Shown: positions 1 through 7,435, numbered from the stretch's first letter. The stretch: DNA of 22,432 bases from Deltaproteobacteria bacterium (GCA_016935935.1 JAFGPZ010000078.1:1-22432), one strand, 5' to 3'. A program made the numbers and translations. The notes: generated by a model from the letters alone, not told the origin.

Positions 1-94
1 ACCGAGATCGACCGACAGCAATGACAGCATGTGCATTTCTTCCCCGTGACAAACCGCGTCTTAATGAAATCTCAAAAGGCAATATCTGTTTACG

Positions 95-1306
95 TCACTT
101 CCCCGGTTGCCATCCTTGCATGCTCCAGAAAAAAGCGGCAAGGGCGAGGATACTGATAGAGGTGGAAACAAGGGCCGTTGCCTCTATCCTGCCAGCCTCC
201 CATACAAGCCCTCCCATTAATGCGCCTACAACCCTCCCTCCGCTGGCCGACGCCAGATAACTGGCCATCATCGTAGCCCTGGCGCCGGGAAGGACCTCAG
301 TACATATGGATATAGCGGTGACGATGGCAAATTCCAGTGTCAGGAAAACAAAGAAGATGGCGGCCATGGCCTCCTGAACTGTCCCTCCCCACCAGGACAC
401 CGCGAGGTAGCTAACACTCGACAGGACCAGGCCGATGACCAACGATCGGCGGAGACCAAGTCGATCGGACACAAGGGCAACAAGGACTTCTCCTAACAGT
501 TCGGCCACACCGATGACTATGGTTATCATGCCAAGGGCAACAATACTCAGGTTGAAGGACTCTTCAAGCCAGGCGCCGTAAATGACGAAGAAGTTGTCAT
601 TGGCCACGCTGACAAAAAAAGCAAAGAGAAGGAGACCCACGGCTGGTCGCTTCCGCACCAGTTGCAGAAAGATATCCCTGAAACGCTCGCTCTGATGGAA
701 ACTATTACGGTCTTTCCTGGCAGGAGGCATAACCCACACTATAGCCAACATGCCGCAAAGGGCAAGTATGCCGATGGCAAAGAAGGGAGCCCTCCAGCTG
801 AAACTCTCGATGAGGATGCCTATTACAGGAATCCCAACAAGGGTGCTTCCCGCCCAGGCAGTCTCCATAATACCGATGACCAACCCCCTGCGTTGGTAGG
901 GTACACGCTCCCCTACATATGCCTGTATGGCCGGATCAAATACACTTTTTCCGAGACCTGCCATAACAAGGGCCACAAGCATCATGCCATAAAAAGGGAA
1001 AAATCCCCCTGTCAGCATGCCACCTGCCAGAAGTCCCAACCCCACAAGAAGCATGATCCGGTAACCGATGCGGTCACCCAGCGGACCAAAGAGAGGGCTA
1101 AGCAGGCCAGTCACCTGGATTACAGCAATGAGAGACGTTACGGAAGTGAGGGGAACACCCATTCCGCGGCTCAGTGCGGGGGCGAAGGGATAGACAAAAC
1201 GGCGCGCCGTATTGAGTAGGATCCTGCAGAGTGTTGCAATACCCACTTTCAAGAATAATCTGGAATTGCTTCCTTGTTGCAGAGGAGGTTGTGTTTTGTC
1301 ATGCAT
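95..1306 (-). CDS. MFS transporter
   Basis: A 403-residue polytopic inner-membrane protein of the major facilitator superfamily, probably an exporter or drug/metabolite antiporter; the substrate cannot be read from the sequence. The loop after the second helix carries motif A (GPLGDRIGYR, about residues 75-84), and a degenerate copy follows the eighth helix (SDRLGLRRS, about 281-289), the internal duplication expected for twelve helices. The central cytoplasmic loop is basic (about residues 197-222). The ATG lies just downstream of a TTGACA-N17-TATGAT promoter, with an AGG about 9 bases before it. Length is normal for the family. The gene stands alone, and no regulator gene adjoins it. Assignment to the superfamily is secure; any specific substrate would be a guess. 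Confidence 0.9.
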   Translation of the reverse strand: MHDKTQPPLQQGSNSRLFLKVGIATLCRILLNTARRFVYPFAPALSRGMGVPLTSVTSLIAVIQVTGLLSPLFGPLGDRIGYRIMLLVGLGLLAGGMLTGGFFPFYGMMLVALVMAGLGKSVFDPAIQAYVGERVPYQRRGLVIGIMETAWAGSTLVGIPVIGILIESFSWRAPFFAIGILALCGMLAIVWVMPPARKDRNSFHQSERFRDIFLQLVRKRPAVGLLLFAFFVSVANDNFFVIYGAWLEESFNLSIVALGMITIVIGVAELLGEVLVALVSDRLGLRRSLVIGLVLSSVSYLAVSWWGGTVQEAMAAIFFVFLTLEFAIVTAISICTEVLPGARATMMASYLASASGGRVVGALMGGLVWEAGRIEATALVSTSISILALAAFFWSMQGWQPGK

Positions 1307-1329
1307 AGAGATTACCTGTCAATGTCGTG

Positions 1330-1358
1330 ATCATAAGGAAAAGAGCAGGGTCTGTCAA
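1330..1358 (-). promoter_or_regulatory. sigma70-like promoter for the MFS gene
   Basis: Read on the minus strand, TTGACA (1353-1358) is followed by exactly 17 bases and then TATGAT (1330-1335). It differs from the consensus at one position and has optimal spacing. The expected transcription start is near 1323, giving a leader of roughly 17 bases before the ATG at 1306. It lies inside the open frame that carries the dehydrogenase remnant on the other strand. Confidence 0.72.
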
Positions 1359-1377
1359 TAGGATCCGGTATTTCACC

Positions 1378-1560
1378 CGGAACTTACCTTCTTCCGTGCT
1401 TCCCGTCGTCCCGGGCCACCAAGTGGTTGGAAGAGTTGTACAGATTGGTCCGGGGGTGGATAAATTAAAGATGGGAGACAGGGTGGGTGTGGGATGGATA
1501 TACGACTCCTGCGGACAGTGTACCTGTTGCATTGAAGGAGGGTAAAATCTGCGGAGGGAA
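1378..1560 (+). pseudogene. zinc alcohol dehydrogenase remnant
   Basis: This stretch translates to a piece of the GroES-like domain of a zinc-dependent alcohol dehydrogenase. It contains LPSSVLPVVPGHQVVGRV, then GPGVDKLKMGDRVGVGW, then the start of the structural-zinc cysteine cluster (SCGQCTCC). Intact members run about 330-350 residues; here the N-terminal catalytic Cys region, the rest of the zinc lobe and the whole Rossmann domain are absent. The reading frame stops at TAA (1543-1545) right after Glu-Gly-Gly. The next codons read Asn-Leu, so the stop stands where the family has Glu in its EG-x-E-N-L-C signature, as if GAA became TAA. An open frame begins at ATG 1327, but its first 17 residues do not match the family. 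I read this as a decayed relic, not a small functional gene. Confidence 0.75.
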
Positions 1561-1584
1561 GGTACTGAGAATTACATAAAAGCA

Positions 1585-1612
1585 AAAGCGGCGATTTTGC
1601 ACTCGCCGCTTT
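1585..1612 (-). terminator. rho-independent-type terminator hairpin
   Basis: There is a perfect 10-bp stem (1585-1594 with 1603-1612) around an 8-base loop, with a GC-rich core and AAA/TTT ends. On the minus strand the stem is followed by TTTGCTTTTA, an interrupted T tract. It lies 25 bases past the stop of the gene at 1638-2465 and would end that transcript. On the plus strand only three T residues end the stem, so it may also weakly stop transcription coming through the dehydrogenase remnant. Confidence 0.72.
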
Positions 1613-1637
1613 AATCCTTGCGGACATCTGCGGTAAA

Positions 1638-2465
1638 TTACCGTAGATAGGGAGGAAGCACATCCTCTTCCATTCCCTGAAAACTGCAGAGAGTACCACA
1701 GGTCTTACAGGGCCCCTTCAATGCAGAAAGGGGTGGTTCCCCTTTGATTGTTTCTATAAAATCCAAGCACTTGTTGACTTCACCCGGTTCACCTTCAACA
1801 ATAATGGTTACCGATCCCTCGGCGCCTCCGAAACCGCCCGAGGCATAGTGAACGGCTCCAACACTGAAGAGAGAACAGAGGGCATTAATTTCGGTAAAGG
1901 CTTCGCCATCGGCAACGCATGCAAGGCCAACATGTGCGCCGATGGTGCGCTCAAGTTTCAATCGTCCGCCTGCCTTGGCTGCCTTTTCAACGGAGGGAAT
2001 GAGCTTTTCCAATCCGATAGCATAGATCGTTCTGATCCCCTGGGCTTTCATGGCCATGTAAAATTGACCCATCGTTCCCCCCACAGGGCTCGCCATGAGA
2101 ACCCCTACCTTCCCCTGATAATCTACGGCATTGCCTCCCTTGATGACAATATCATGTGGTCCGAGCTTGTCGATCAACGTACCTGGATCAACGGTAAGTA
2201 CCGCTCCCTTGTGGAAAGCTATGGGCTGGCTTCTGATTCCAGCATGCAGGGCACACAGGACTCCTCGAATAATCTGTCCCGCCACGTATTTTTCCTTCTC
2301 CAGAGTCTCGCCTATCAGTTCCTCGGCGATATAGGCGCTCGTCGAACCTCGTGCGACAATAAGGTATCCCTCTTTTTTTGCTTTTATCACTTCCGGCATA
2401 GAGGTCACCGCTTTGGCTATGAGCCGCTTCGATTCCGATGGCGTCAATGTAAATAATGCCTGCAT
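1638..2465 (-). CDS. conserved protein of unknown function with C-terminal Cys cluster
   Basis: I cannot assign this 275-residue protein to a named family. It looks soluble, without signal peptide or membrane segments. Visible features are a glycine-rich stretch IVIKGGNAVD (about residues 106-115), a second one GVLMASPVGGTMGQ (121-134), a Gly-rich turn ASGGFGGAEGS (208-218) followed by a beta-alpha-like segment, and a cysteine cluster Cys253-x2-Cys256-x3-Cys260 close to the C-terminus that could bind a metal or an Fe-S cluster. Further cysteines are at about 71, 183, 197 and 233. The start is well supported by AGGAGG six bases before the ATG and by a plausible promoter upstream. It is a single-gene unit ending at a strong hairpin. 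The glycine motifs suggest nucleotide or sugar-phosphate binding, but that is only inference. Confidence 0.85.
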   Translation of the reverse strand: MQALFTLTPSESKRLIAKAVTSMPEVIKAKKEGYLIVARGSTSAYIAEELIGETLEKEKYVAGQIIRGVLCALHAGIRSQPIAFHKGAVLTVDPGTLIDKLGPHDIVIKGGNAVDYQGKVGVLMASPVGGTMGQFYMAMKAQGIRTIYAIGLEKLIPSVEKAAKAGGRLKLERTIGAHVGLACVADGEAFTEINALCSLFSVGAVHYASGGFGGAEGSVTIIVEGEPGEVNKCLDFIETIKGEPPLSALKGPCKTCGTLCSFQGMEEDVLPPYLR

Positions 2466-2533
2466 ATCAAACCTCCTTACAAGTTTTATTATTCCGATTT
2501 TTCTCCCGGGATCTAAAGAGTTCCATCTGTTCT

Positions 2534-2562
2534 ATTAAGCACAATCACGTACTTCTCGTCAA
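2534..2562 (-). promoter_or_regulatory. putative sigma70-like promoter
   Basis: On the minus strand TTGACG (2557-2562) is separated by 17 bases from CTTAAT (2534-2539). The -35 matches the consensus at five of six positions and the -10 at four of six. It is correctly oriented for the unknown gene starting at 2465. Confidence 0.42.
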
Positions 2563-2579
2563 CTTACATCTCGGGGTTA

Positions 2580-2609
2580 TTGCTTTCAAATGCCAACCTC
2601 TGGTATAAC
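2580..2609 (+). promoter_or_regulatory. putative sigma70-like promoter
   Basis: TTGCTT (2580-2585), an 18-base spacer and TATAAC (2604-2609) face the VOC gene at 2665. The -10 is good and the -35 is partial. This promoter and the one on the opposite strand lie back to back with about 17 bases between the two -35 elements. Confidence 0.38.
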
Positions 2610-2664
2610 AAGGCACCTTAGATAAGAAAAAACACAATGCGATAGAATTTTTGGAGAACATATC

Positions 2665-3060
2665 ATGCCTGATAACGAAATAGTCTTTGACCACATACAC
2701 CTGATCAGCGACGACCCGCAGGTGACCTCATCTTGGTACGCTGAAAAGCTTGGCGGTGAAATCACTGACAGGCTTGAGATTAGGGGAACGCCGCAGTTTG
2801 TTGTAACTTTTAACGGCGTTACTATTTTCATCCGTGGGAGGAGAACCGGTGAGGAGTTGTGTGGGAGTAAGGATCTGCAGTGGCGTACAAATCACTTCGG
2901 CTTTCATGTTAATGGAGATTTTGACGAATTTTGCGACAAACTCCGCCAAAAGGGTGTTGTCTTTACTCTCGACCCTGTCGATTTTAGACCGACAGTTCGT
3001 ATCGCCTTCATCGAAGCCCCCGATGGCGTAAGCATAGAACTGCTTCAGAGGAAAGACTGA
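2665..3060 (+). CDS. VOC (glyoxalase/dioxygenase fold) family protein
   Basis: A 131-residue single vicinal-oxygen-chelate module, typical for a two-beta-alpha-beta-beta-beta-unit glyoxalase I-like protein that would work as a dimer. The first repeat begins with FDHIHLISDD (His10 the likely first metal ligand). The second begins with NHFGFHV (His77 or His81) and ends with APDGVSIELLQ (Glu125), so the usual His/His/Glu metal set is present. A GGAG about nine bases before the ATG fixes the start. The family includes lactoylglutathione lyase, methylmalonyl-CoA epimerase, fosfomycin and bleomycin resistance proteins and ring-cleaving dioxygenases, and nothing here decides between them. The gene converges with the SH3 protein gene downstream and appears monocistronic. 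Confidence 0.87.
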   Translation: MPDNEIVFDHIHLISDDPQVTSSWYAEKLGGEITDRLEIRGTPQFVVTFNGVTIFIRGRRTGEELCGSKDLQWRTNHFGFHVNGDFDEFCDKLRQKGVVFTLDPVDFRPTVRIAFIEAPDGVSIELLQRKD

Positions 3061-3137
3061 GAGTTCCTTAGGCTAATCAACATCGTTGATAACCCTTTTG
3101 GCTTACATGCTTATGCTGTCTATACTTTTTTAATCAT

Positions 3138-3812
3138 TTACAGGTAAAGTGTCGAAGGGCGTTTTTTCTCCCGCCTTCCCATTATCAGCCCTATCAAAAG
3201 GCCCAAAAGCAGAACAAGCGCTCCCGCCAGAAACCATTTGTTTCTGTGGGATGATTGCAATAGTTTGTTTTCTTCTGTCGCCCTGGCAAGCTCACCCTTT
3301 ATTCTTACAAGATCCGATCTGGTCTTTTCAAATCTTGTCCTCAATTCCAAAAAGCCTGAGGCATCTTTTCTCAGGGATGCATAGTTTGCTTTCAGTGTTT
3401 CAAGCTCATCCGTCCTCTCTTTGAGCGCCGCAGCAAGATCGGCGTTTCTGGTTTTTGTCTTACCAAGTTCCTCTTCCATTGGAATTAATATTTCTCGAAG
3501 CCTGACATTCTCCGTTTCCAGGTCCTTAACGAGCATCTCCCAAGGTTCGCGTTTCATGAGATAGCGACTCAGGATCCAGCCTTCTTTCTTGCCGCTTCCT
3601 TCCATAGAAAGGACATTACTCCATCCATCCTCTTCGGACACCACTTCCACCATCTGTCCCGACTGAAGCATGCTCACGATTTTGTATTTTGGCCCTGGCC
3701 CTGTACGGAGGGGAACTTCCAATTTATCAGATACATAGACGGCAGCCAATCCTGAAAGAGCGATCAGGCAGAACCCTATGACCATGACCACAATTATTGA
3801 ACTTTTCTTCAT
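3138..3812 (-). CDS. TIGR04211-type SH3 domain membrane protein
   Basis: A 224-residue protein with the architecture of E. coli YgiM and its relatives. An N-terminal hydrophobic signal or anchor (about residues 5-27) is followed by a bacterial SH3 domain (about 28-88, with VPLRTGPGPKYKIV and the GWILSRYL end), a long coiled coil (about 95-190, rich in Glu, Lys and Leu heptads) and a single C-terminal membrane helix (about 194-213) with a basic tail RREKKR. The SH3 domain should lie in the periplasm, tethered to the inner membrane. Such domains often bind peptidoglycan or proteins, but the exact role is unknown. GGAG eight to nine bases upstream supports the ATG. A TTGACT-N17-TAACAT promoter lies 60-85 bases upstream. 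It is convergent with the VOC gene and separate from the phosphorylase gene. Confidence 0.88.
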   Translation of the reverse strand: MKKSSIIVVMVIGFCLIALSGLAAVYVSDKLEVPLRTGPGPKYKIVSMLQSGQMVEVVSEEDGWSNVLSMEGSGKKEGWILSRYLMKREPWEMLVKDLETENVRLREILIPMEEELGKTKTRNADLAAALKERTDELETLKANYASLRKDASGFLELRTRFEKTRSDLVRIKGELARATEENKLLQSSHRNKWFLAGALVLLLGLLIGLIMGRREKKRPSTLYL

Positions 3813-3868
3813 GGCATATGCTCCTTCATTAAGTATATCATCAGGTTATAATCTCCCTTTGGTTTCGG

Positions 3869-3897
3869 ATGTTAAAAATCACAGGTAGTGCAGTCAA
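3869..3897 (-). promoter_or_regulatory. putative sigma70-like promoter for the SH3 protein gene
   Basis: On the minus strand TTGACT (3892-3897), 17 bases and TAACAT (3869-3874) precede the start at 3812. The -35 matches the consensus at five of six positions and the -10 at four of six. It lies in the 106-base gap after the phosphorylase stop. Confidence 0.4.
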
Positions 3898-3918
3898 TAC
3901 TAATGGCACATGAAATGA

Positions 3919-5826
3919 TTAACTCCTTAATGGCATCTTGTCAAGAATATTACCGGGAGAGTGCTCTTGAGGAATTTCCTTAAGCCATATCCGCCCGTAA
4001 GGCGGAAGCGTAAGGCGTAACAAGTTCCCAGTCGCCCAATATTTTCTGTTTGAGAGAAGGTCATTGTAACGGGTGTGACGGCCGCCGAGCGCATCTAAAG
4101 GTATCTCAATTTCCTCCGCTTTCCCCGTAACGCCTGTCAGGGTCAGTATAGCCTCATCGCCCTTCGGGGAAGTTCGAAGAAGGGCAAAGACCCTGCGAGA
4201 AATGTACAGAACCTTCTGCCCTCCCTGAGGGTGAAAAGATATTTCCCTCCTCCGGATCAGGATCTGTTTCCTGCCACTGCTGAAGAGCATGGACATTTTT
4301 GAGGCTGGATCCTTCAGGGTTTGTTCCACTTCCCGGGCATCAATGATCCCTCGGTTCAGATCCCGGTTTATTCCCGAGGCTTTTGCGGCACCATAATCAT
4401 TGGTCGTTCCCAGCGCTCCGTGGATATAGATTCCGGGGACCCCTCGCAACACCAGCGCGATGGCCCTTGATGCCAGATACCTCGCAATCTGCACTTGAAG
4501 ACTCTCTTTTTCGTATTCTCCGTTCAGGACGCTCCACCAGGTGCTGTTGATCTCGTAAGGCTCCTCGTCTCCATTTTCCGTTGTTTTATAGGATACGAGA
4601 GAGCCTTTTCCCACGGCCCTGTCCACGAGGAACTGAATGTCTTTCGGAGGGAGCAAACCACGGATACCCTGCAGTCCGATGCCGTCGTGGGTGTCCAGAA
4701 TGTTTAGAAAGGCCGTCTGGTCCGAGGGAGGGTTAAGGCCCCAGGCCCATTGGGAAAGTATATCGGCATCACCGGTGTAGAATGCATAAAGGACCAGAGG
4801 AGGAAGGGCGAAGTTATACACCATGTGGGCTTCGTCGCTACCATTACCAAAGTACGATATGTTTTGATCATGAGGGACATTGGTTTCAGTTACCAGGGCC
4901 ACGCCGGAGGCCGCAAAATCCACAACATCGCGCAGGAGTTTGACTATCTCATGGGTCTGCGGGAGATGAACACTTTCCGTTCCAGGCTCAGCCCATATGT
5001 AGATTACCGCGTCCAGTCGTAGAAGATCAGCGCCTTTCCGAATATAAAAAAGAAGGCTACTCATCACCTGCAGGAGGACGGCAGGATTCCGAAAGTTGAG
5101 GTCCACCTGGTCCGGAGAGAAGGTTGTCCAGATATATCGAGTACCTTGGATCGTTTCGAAGGGAGTGAGGATGTCGGAGGTCCTGGGTCGGAATATTTTA
5201 CGGCGTTGCTCCTGGGTGAGCTCTTCAGGGGATTCGTAAGCAATGAAAAAATTACTGTAGGCTGGATTTCCATTGAGGAATTCCAGGAACATTTCGCTTC
5301 GAGAGGAGCAGTGGTTCAGAACGGCGTCAAACATTAGATCGTAGTGACGCTTTTTCTTGCGGATGTCCTTCCATGATCCCAGACGCTCATCAACCTGCCG
5401 ATAATCCATGATGGCAAAGCCCCTGTCCGAAGAATAGGGAAAGAAGGGAAGTATATGGAGTGTGTTAATGGCACCCTGGGCATATTGAGCTACGAAACTG
5501 TGAAGGTCAGAAAGGGGCGTGGGACCTTCCCCTTTCACCATGTCCGCGTAGGTTATTAGAAATATATGCTCCTGGCTGAATCGTTGCTTCGGGTTGTAGT
5601 TCTGTTCCTTCCTTATCATCTCCGGCGGCTTGTGAGCATTATGTACCTTGAGGATCCTTTCGAATTCTGGCATCCAGTTTTCTGCCGCTTCAGTGCCGTA
5701 GAGGAACTCAAGCCGTCCAAACAACCGCTCCCGAAACCTGCGGGTAATCTCAAGCACCGGCCTGGTATAGTCAGGATAGTCATCATAATAAGTTCGTTCT
5801 CTTGAAGGGGGTTTTCCCCGATCCAT
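3919..5826 (-). CDS. GH13_18 sugar phosphorylase (glucosylglycerate/sucrose phosphorylase-like)
   Basis: A 635-residue cytoplasmic enzyme of the alpha-amylase superfamily, subfamily GH13_18. These enzymes phosphorolyse an alpha-glucoside to glucose 1-phosphate and an acceptor with retention. The (beta/alpha)8 motifs are in order: LHILPFFPYSSDRGFAIMDY (about 123-142), FDAVLNH (166-172), LLRLDAVIYIW (Asp272, nucleophile), LVTETNVPH (Glu314, acid/base) and LDTHDGIG (Asp381, transition-state stabiliser). All three catalytic residues are present. The acid/base loop TETNVPHDQNISYFG and the LPQTHEIVKLLRD segment resemble E. coli YcjM (glucosylglycerate phosphorylase) more than bifidobacterial sucrose phosphorylase, so I favour glucosylglycerate or a related glucoside as substrate; this is recall-based inference. 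AGGA five bases before the ATG supports the start. It stands alone, without sugar transport or kinase genes. Confidence 0.88.
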   Translation of the reverse strand: MDRGKPPSRERTYYDDYPDYTRPVLEITRRFRERLFGRLEFLYGTEAAENWMPEFERILKVHNAHKPPEMIRKEQNYNPKQRFSQEHIFLITYADMVKGEGPTPLSDLHSFVAQYAQGAINTLHILPFFPYSSDRGFAIMDYRQVDERLGSWKDIRKKKRHYDLMFDAVLNHCSSRSEMFLEFLNGNPAYSNFFIAYESPEELTQEQRRKIFRPRTSDILTPFETIQGTRYIWTTFSPDQVDLNFRNPAVLLQVMSSLLFYIRKGADLLRLDAVIYIWAEPGTESVHLPQTHEIVKLLRDVVDFAASGVALVTETNVPHDQNISYFGNGSDEAHMVYNFALPPLVLYAFYTGDADILSQWAWGLNPPSDQTAFLNILDTHDGIGLQGIRGLLPPKDIQFLVDRAVGKGSLVSYKTTENGDEEPYEINSTWWSVLNGEYEKESLQVQIARYLASRAIALVLRGVPGIYIHGALGTTNDYGAAKASGINRDLNRGIIDAREVEQTLKDPASKMSMLFSSGRKQILIRRREISFHPQGGQKVLYISRRVFALLRTSPKGDEAILTLTGVTGKAEEIEIPLDALGGRHTRYNDLLSNRKYWATGNLLRLTLPPYGRIWLKEIPQEHSPGNILDKMPLRS

Positions 5827-6064
5827 GGCATCCTTTCTCTTAAAGAGTTAGACTTCCTGTATTTCAAATCAATTGCTTATCAGGGATCGAATTTCGCTGT
5901 TAATTGTTTCTATCTCTATCATATTTTCATAAAAAACTAAAACACGCCTATGCCCGCTTCGCTTAATCGATGTGCTGCCCTGTCTGATTTTCATTGACCA
6001 TTAGGACGCATATATGAGAATATTACTAGCAGTCAAAAAAACAGCAGGGGGGGTATACATCGAT

Positions 6065-6520
6065 ATGTTTAGGAAGATTCTATATCCGACAGATTTTTCA
6101 GAGGCCACTCGCAAGGCCACACAGTTCATAAAAAAGTTAAAGGAAGCCGGTACGGAGGAGGTAGTTATCCTTCACGTTATCGATGATAGAACCATCCATA
6201 GTCTTGAACGGTACACAGCTCAGTATGCCGATGTGTCCCTCGTAGTGCAAGATATCAAAGAAAAAGCTCTGCAGGCCGTGAATCCCATAGAAGAGGAGTT
6301 AAGGGAATCGGGATTTAAGGTCAAGATCAGAGTGGAACATGGAATACCTTTCAGCCAAATACTGAAAGTTGAAGAGGAGGAAAATGTTTCTCTTACCGTG
6401 ATCGGATCGCACGGCAAGAGCAACATTGGCAGCATGCTGCTGGGGTCTGTTTCTGAAAAGGTAATCCGAAAGTCTAAGAAACCGGTCATCGTTATAAAAA
6501 GGGAAAACGCTGGTCTTTGA
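6065..6520 (+). CDS. universal stress protein (UspA family)
   Basis: A 151-residue single-domain Usp protein. It opens with MFRKILYPTDFSEAT, the standard family start, and ends with the ATP-binding signature G-x2-G-x9-G-S (VIGSHGKSNIGSMLLGSVSE, about residues 113-132) followed by KKPVIVIK. The complete signature suggests an ATP-binding type of Usp. I chose ATG 6065 because the family begins here; seven G residues at 6047-6053 are a possible but rather distant ribosome site. The frame extends upstream to ATG 6014, which has AGGA seven bases before it and would add 17 residues with no family match, so the longer form remains possible. The gene is convergent with the acyltransferase and appears monocistronic. 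Its partners and trigger are not visible. Confidence 0.88.
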   Translation: MFRKILYPTDFSEATRKATQFIKKLKEAGTEEVVILHVIDDRTIHSLERYTAQYADVSLVVQDIKEKALQAVNPIEEELRESGFKVKIRVEHGIPFSQILKVEEEENVSLTVIGSHGKSNIGSMLLGSVSEKVIRKSKKPVIVIKRENAGL

Positions 6521-6590
6521 GATAAAGAAATAATGCCTGAAAAGTGGCGCTTTTCATGTAGTGGTTTCAAGTAAGCAGGACGCATGTTAT

Positions 6591-7274
6591 TTATAAACGG
6601 TTTTCCCATCCCATGCTTTGGTCTAATTTCGTATGACCGTTTTTCATCTTCCCTTCGACATCGAGACGAAAATTCTCAAAGGCATCCGGGTCCAGCTCGG
6701 GTGGGACAACGATTGGATCTCCCCACTCAAGCACAATCCTGCTGAATGGTTTGGGGATAAGGAATCGGTCCCAGCTGTTTAAACGCCAGGCGCGATTCAT
6801 GGAAACATAAACAGGTATAATAGCAGCCCCTGATAGCTGGGCAATTTTTATCAATCCCGCCTTTACCAGGCCTCTCGGGCCTTGAGGGCCATCTACAGCA
6901 TGCGCGGCGACCTGGTTGTGGGCGAGATCGTCAACCATGGCCATAAGCGCCTGTCTGCCTCCACTCGTACTTGAACCTCGAATAGGGCGAAAGCCGAGGC
7001 GCAAGGCCAACTGTGCTATCATTTCACCGTCGTCGCTCCTGCTGATAATCGCAGAAGGTTCATAGATGCAGAATTTTCTGGCATAACCTATGAGGCCGAA
7101 AAATCGCTGGTGCCAGAGGGCGGCGACCACTTTGCATCCGCCGTTAAGTTGGTTAAGGATGGGATGTTCATTTATGACCTGAAGCCGGCACGTTGAGAGA
7201 TAGAGTCTTATAAAATGATATAGCAGAGATACTAAAAGGGGGTTGCGAAAAAGGAGGCTCCGAAATTTCTTCAT
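6591..7274 (-). CDS. DUF374 lysophospholipid acyltransferase-family protein
   Basis: A 227-residue protein with the hallmarks of DUF374, a branch of the lysophospholipid acyltransferase superfamily found mostly in Gram-negative bacteria and often considered a lipid A or envelope-lipid acyltransferase. Visible motifs are AALWHQRFFGLIGY (about 51-64, His in the active-site position), ISRSDDGEMIAQLALRLGF (77-95), RGSSTSGGRQAL (98-109), the invariant AVDGPQGPRG (about 127-136) and IIPVYVSMNRAWRLNSWDRF (153-172). A hydrophobic N-terminal helix (about 9-27) probably anchors it to the inner membrane. The ATG has no strong ribosome site, so the exact start is less sure. No lipid A genes adjoin it. 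The acyl donor and acceptor are not known from sequence. Confidence 0.87.
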   Translation of the reverse strand: MKKFRSLLFRNPLLVSLLYHFIRLYLSTCRLQVINEHPILNQLNGGCKVVAALWHQRFFGLIGYARKFCIYEPSAIISRSDDGEMIAQLALRLGFRPIRGSSTSGGRQALMAMVDDLAHNQVAAHAVDGPQGPRGLVKAGLIKIAQLSGAAIIPVYVSMNRAWRLNSWDRFLIPKPFSRIVLEWGDPIVVPPELDPDAFENFRLDVEGKMKNGHTKLDQSMGWENRL

Positions 7275-7300
7275 TGTAAAAAAGATTTCCCGACAAATAC

Positions 7301-7435
7301 TGATGGGTCTTTAAAAAGCCGGTTTATTTCTCTTTCGTCATTCCGGGCTTGACACGGAATCTAGTGTTTTGAAGCAGTTCTGGATACCGGCTTTCGCCGG
7401 TATGACGTCTTGGGGGACTTTTTACGAGCCCGTCA
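7301..7435. repeat. MITE/REP-like palindromic element with terminal inverted repeats
   Basis: An intergenic element of about 135 bases with nested symmetry. The ends are imperfect 18-bp inverted repeats (7301-7318 with 7418-7435, 13 of 18 matching, sharing TGAYGGG and TAAAAAG). Inside, CGTCAT (7336-7341) pairs with ATGACG (7402-7407). That outer arm encloses two hairpins: ATTCCG/CGGAAT (7340-7345 with 7355-7360) and a perfect 8-bp ATACCGGC/GCCGGTAT stem with loop TTTC (7384-7403). The whole can fold into a branched, cloverleaf-like shape. It encodes no protein and fills most of the space between the acyltransferase start and the FKBP stop. Phrases such as GCTTTCGCCGGTATGACG are familiar from dispersed repeats in other bacterial genomes, especially deltaproteobacteria; copy number in this genome cannot be judged here, and no second copy was seen in the window. 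Confidence 0.68.

Noticed and set aside
662..1219. Open frame of 185 codons on the plus strand
   Set aside because: It lies wholly opposite the MFS transporter gene, which has clear family motifs; the plus-strand translation is low in hydrophobic structure and resembles nothing.
1848..2456. Open frame of 202 codons on the plus strand
   Set aside because: Antisense to the unknown 275-residue gene, whose ribosome site, promoter and terminator all support the minus strand.
3061..3137. Short dyad ATCAAC/GTTGAT between convergent genes
   Set aside because: Six AT-rich base pairs without a T tract; not a convincing terminator.
6014..6064. Upstream start for the universal stress protein
   Set aside because: AGGA is well spaced before ATG 6014, but the extra 17 residues are outside the family's conserved N-terminus; kept only as an alternative.
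6538..6556. Inverted repeat TGAAAAG/CTTTTCA after the stress protein gene
   Set aside because: Seven AT-rich base pairs and no T tract afterward on either strand; too weak to call a terminator.
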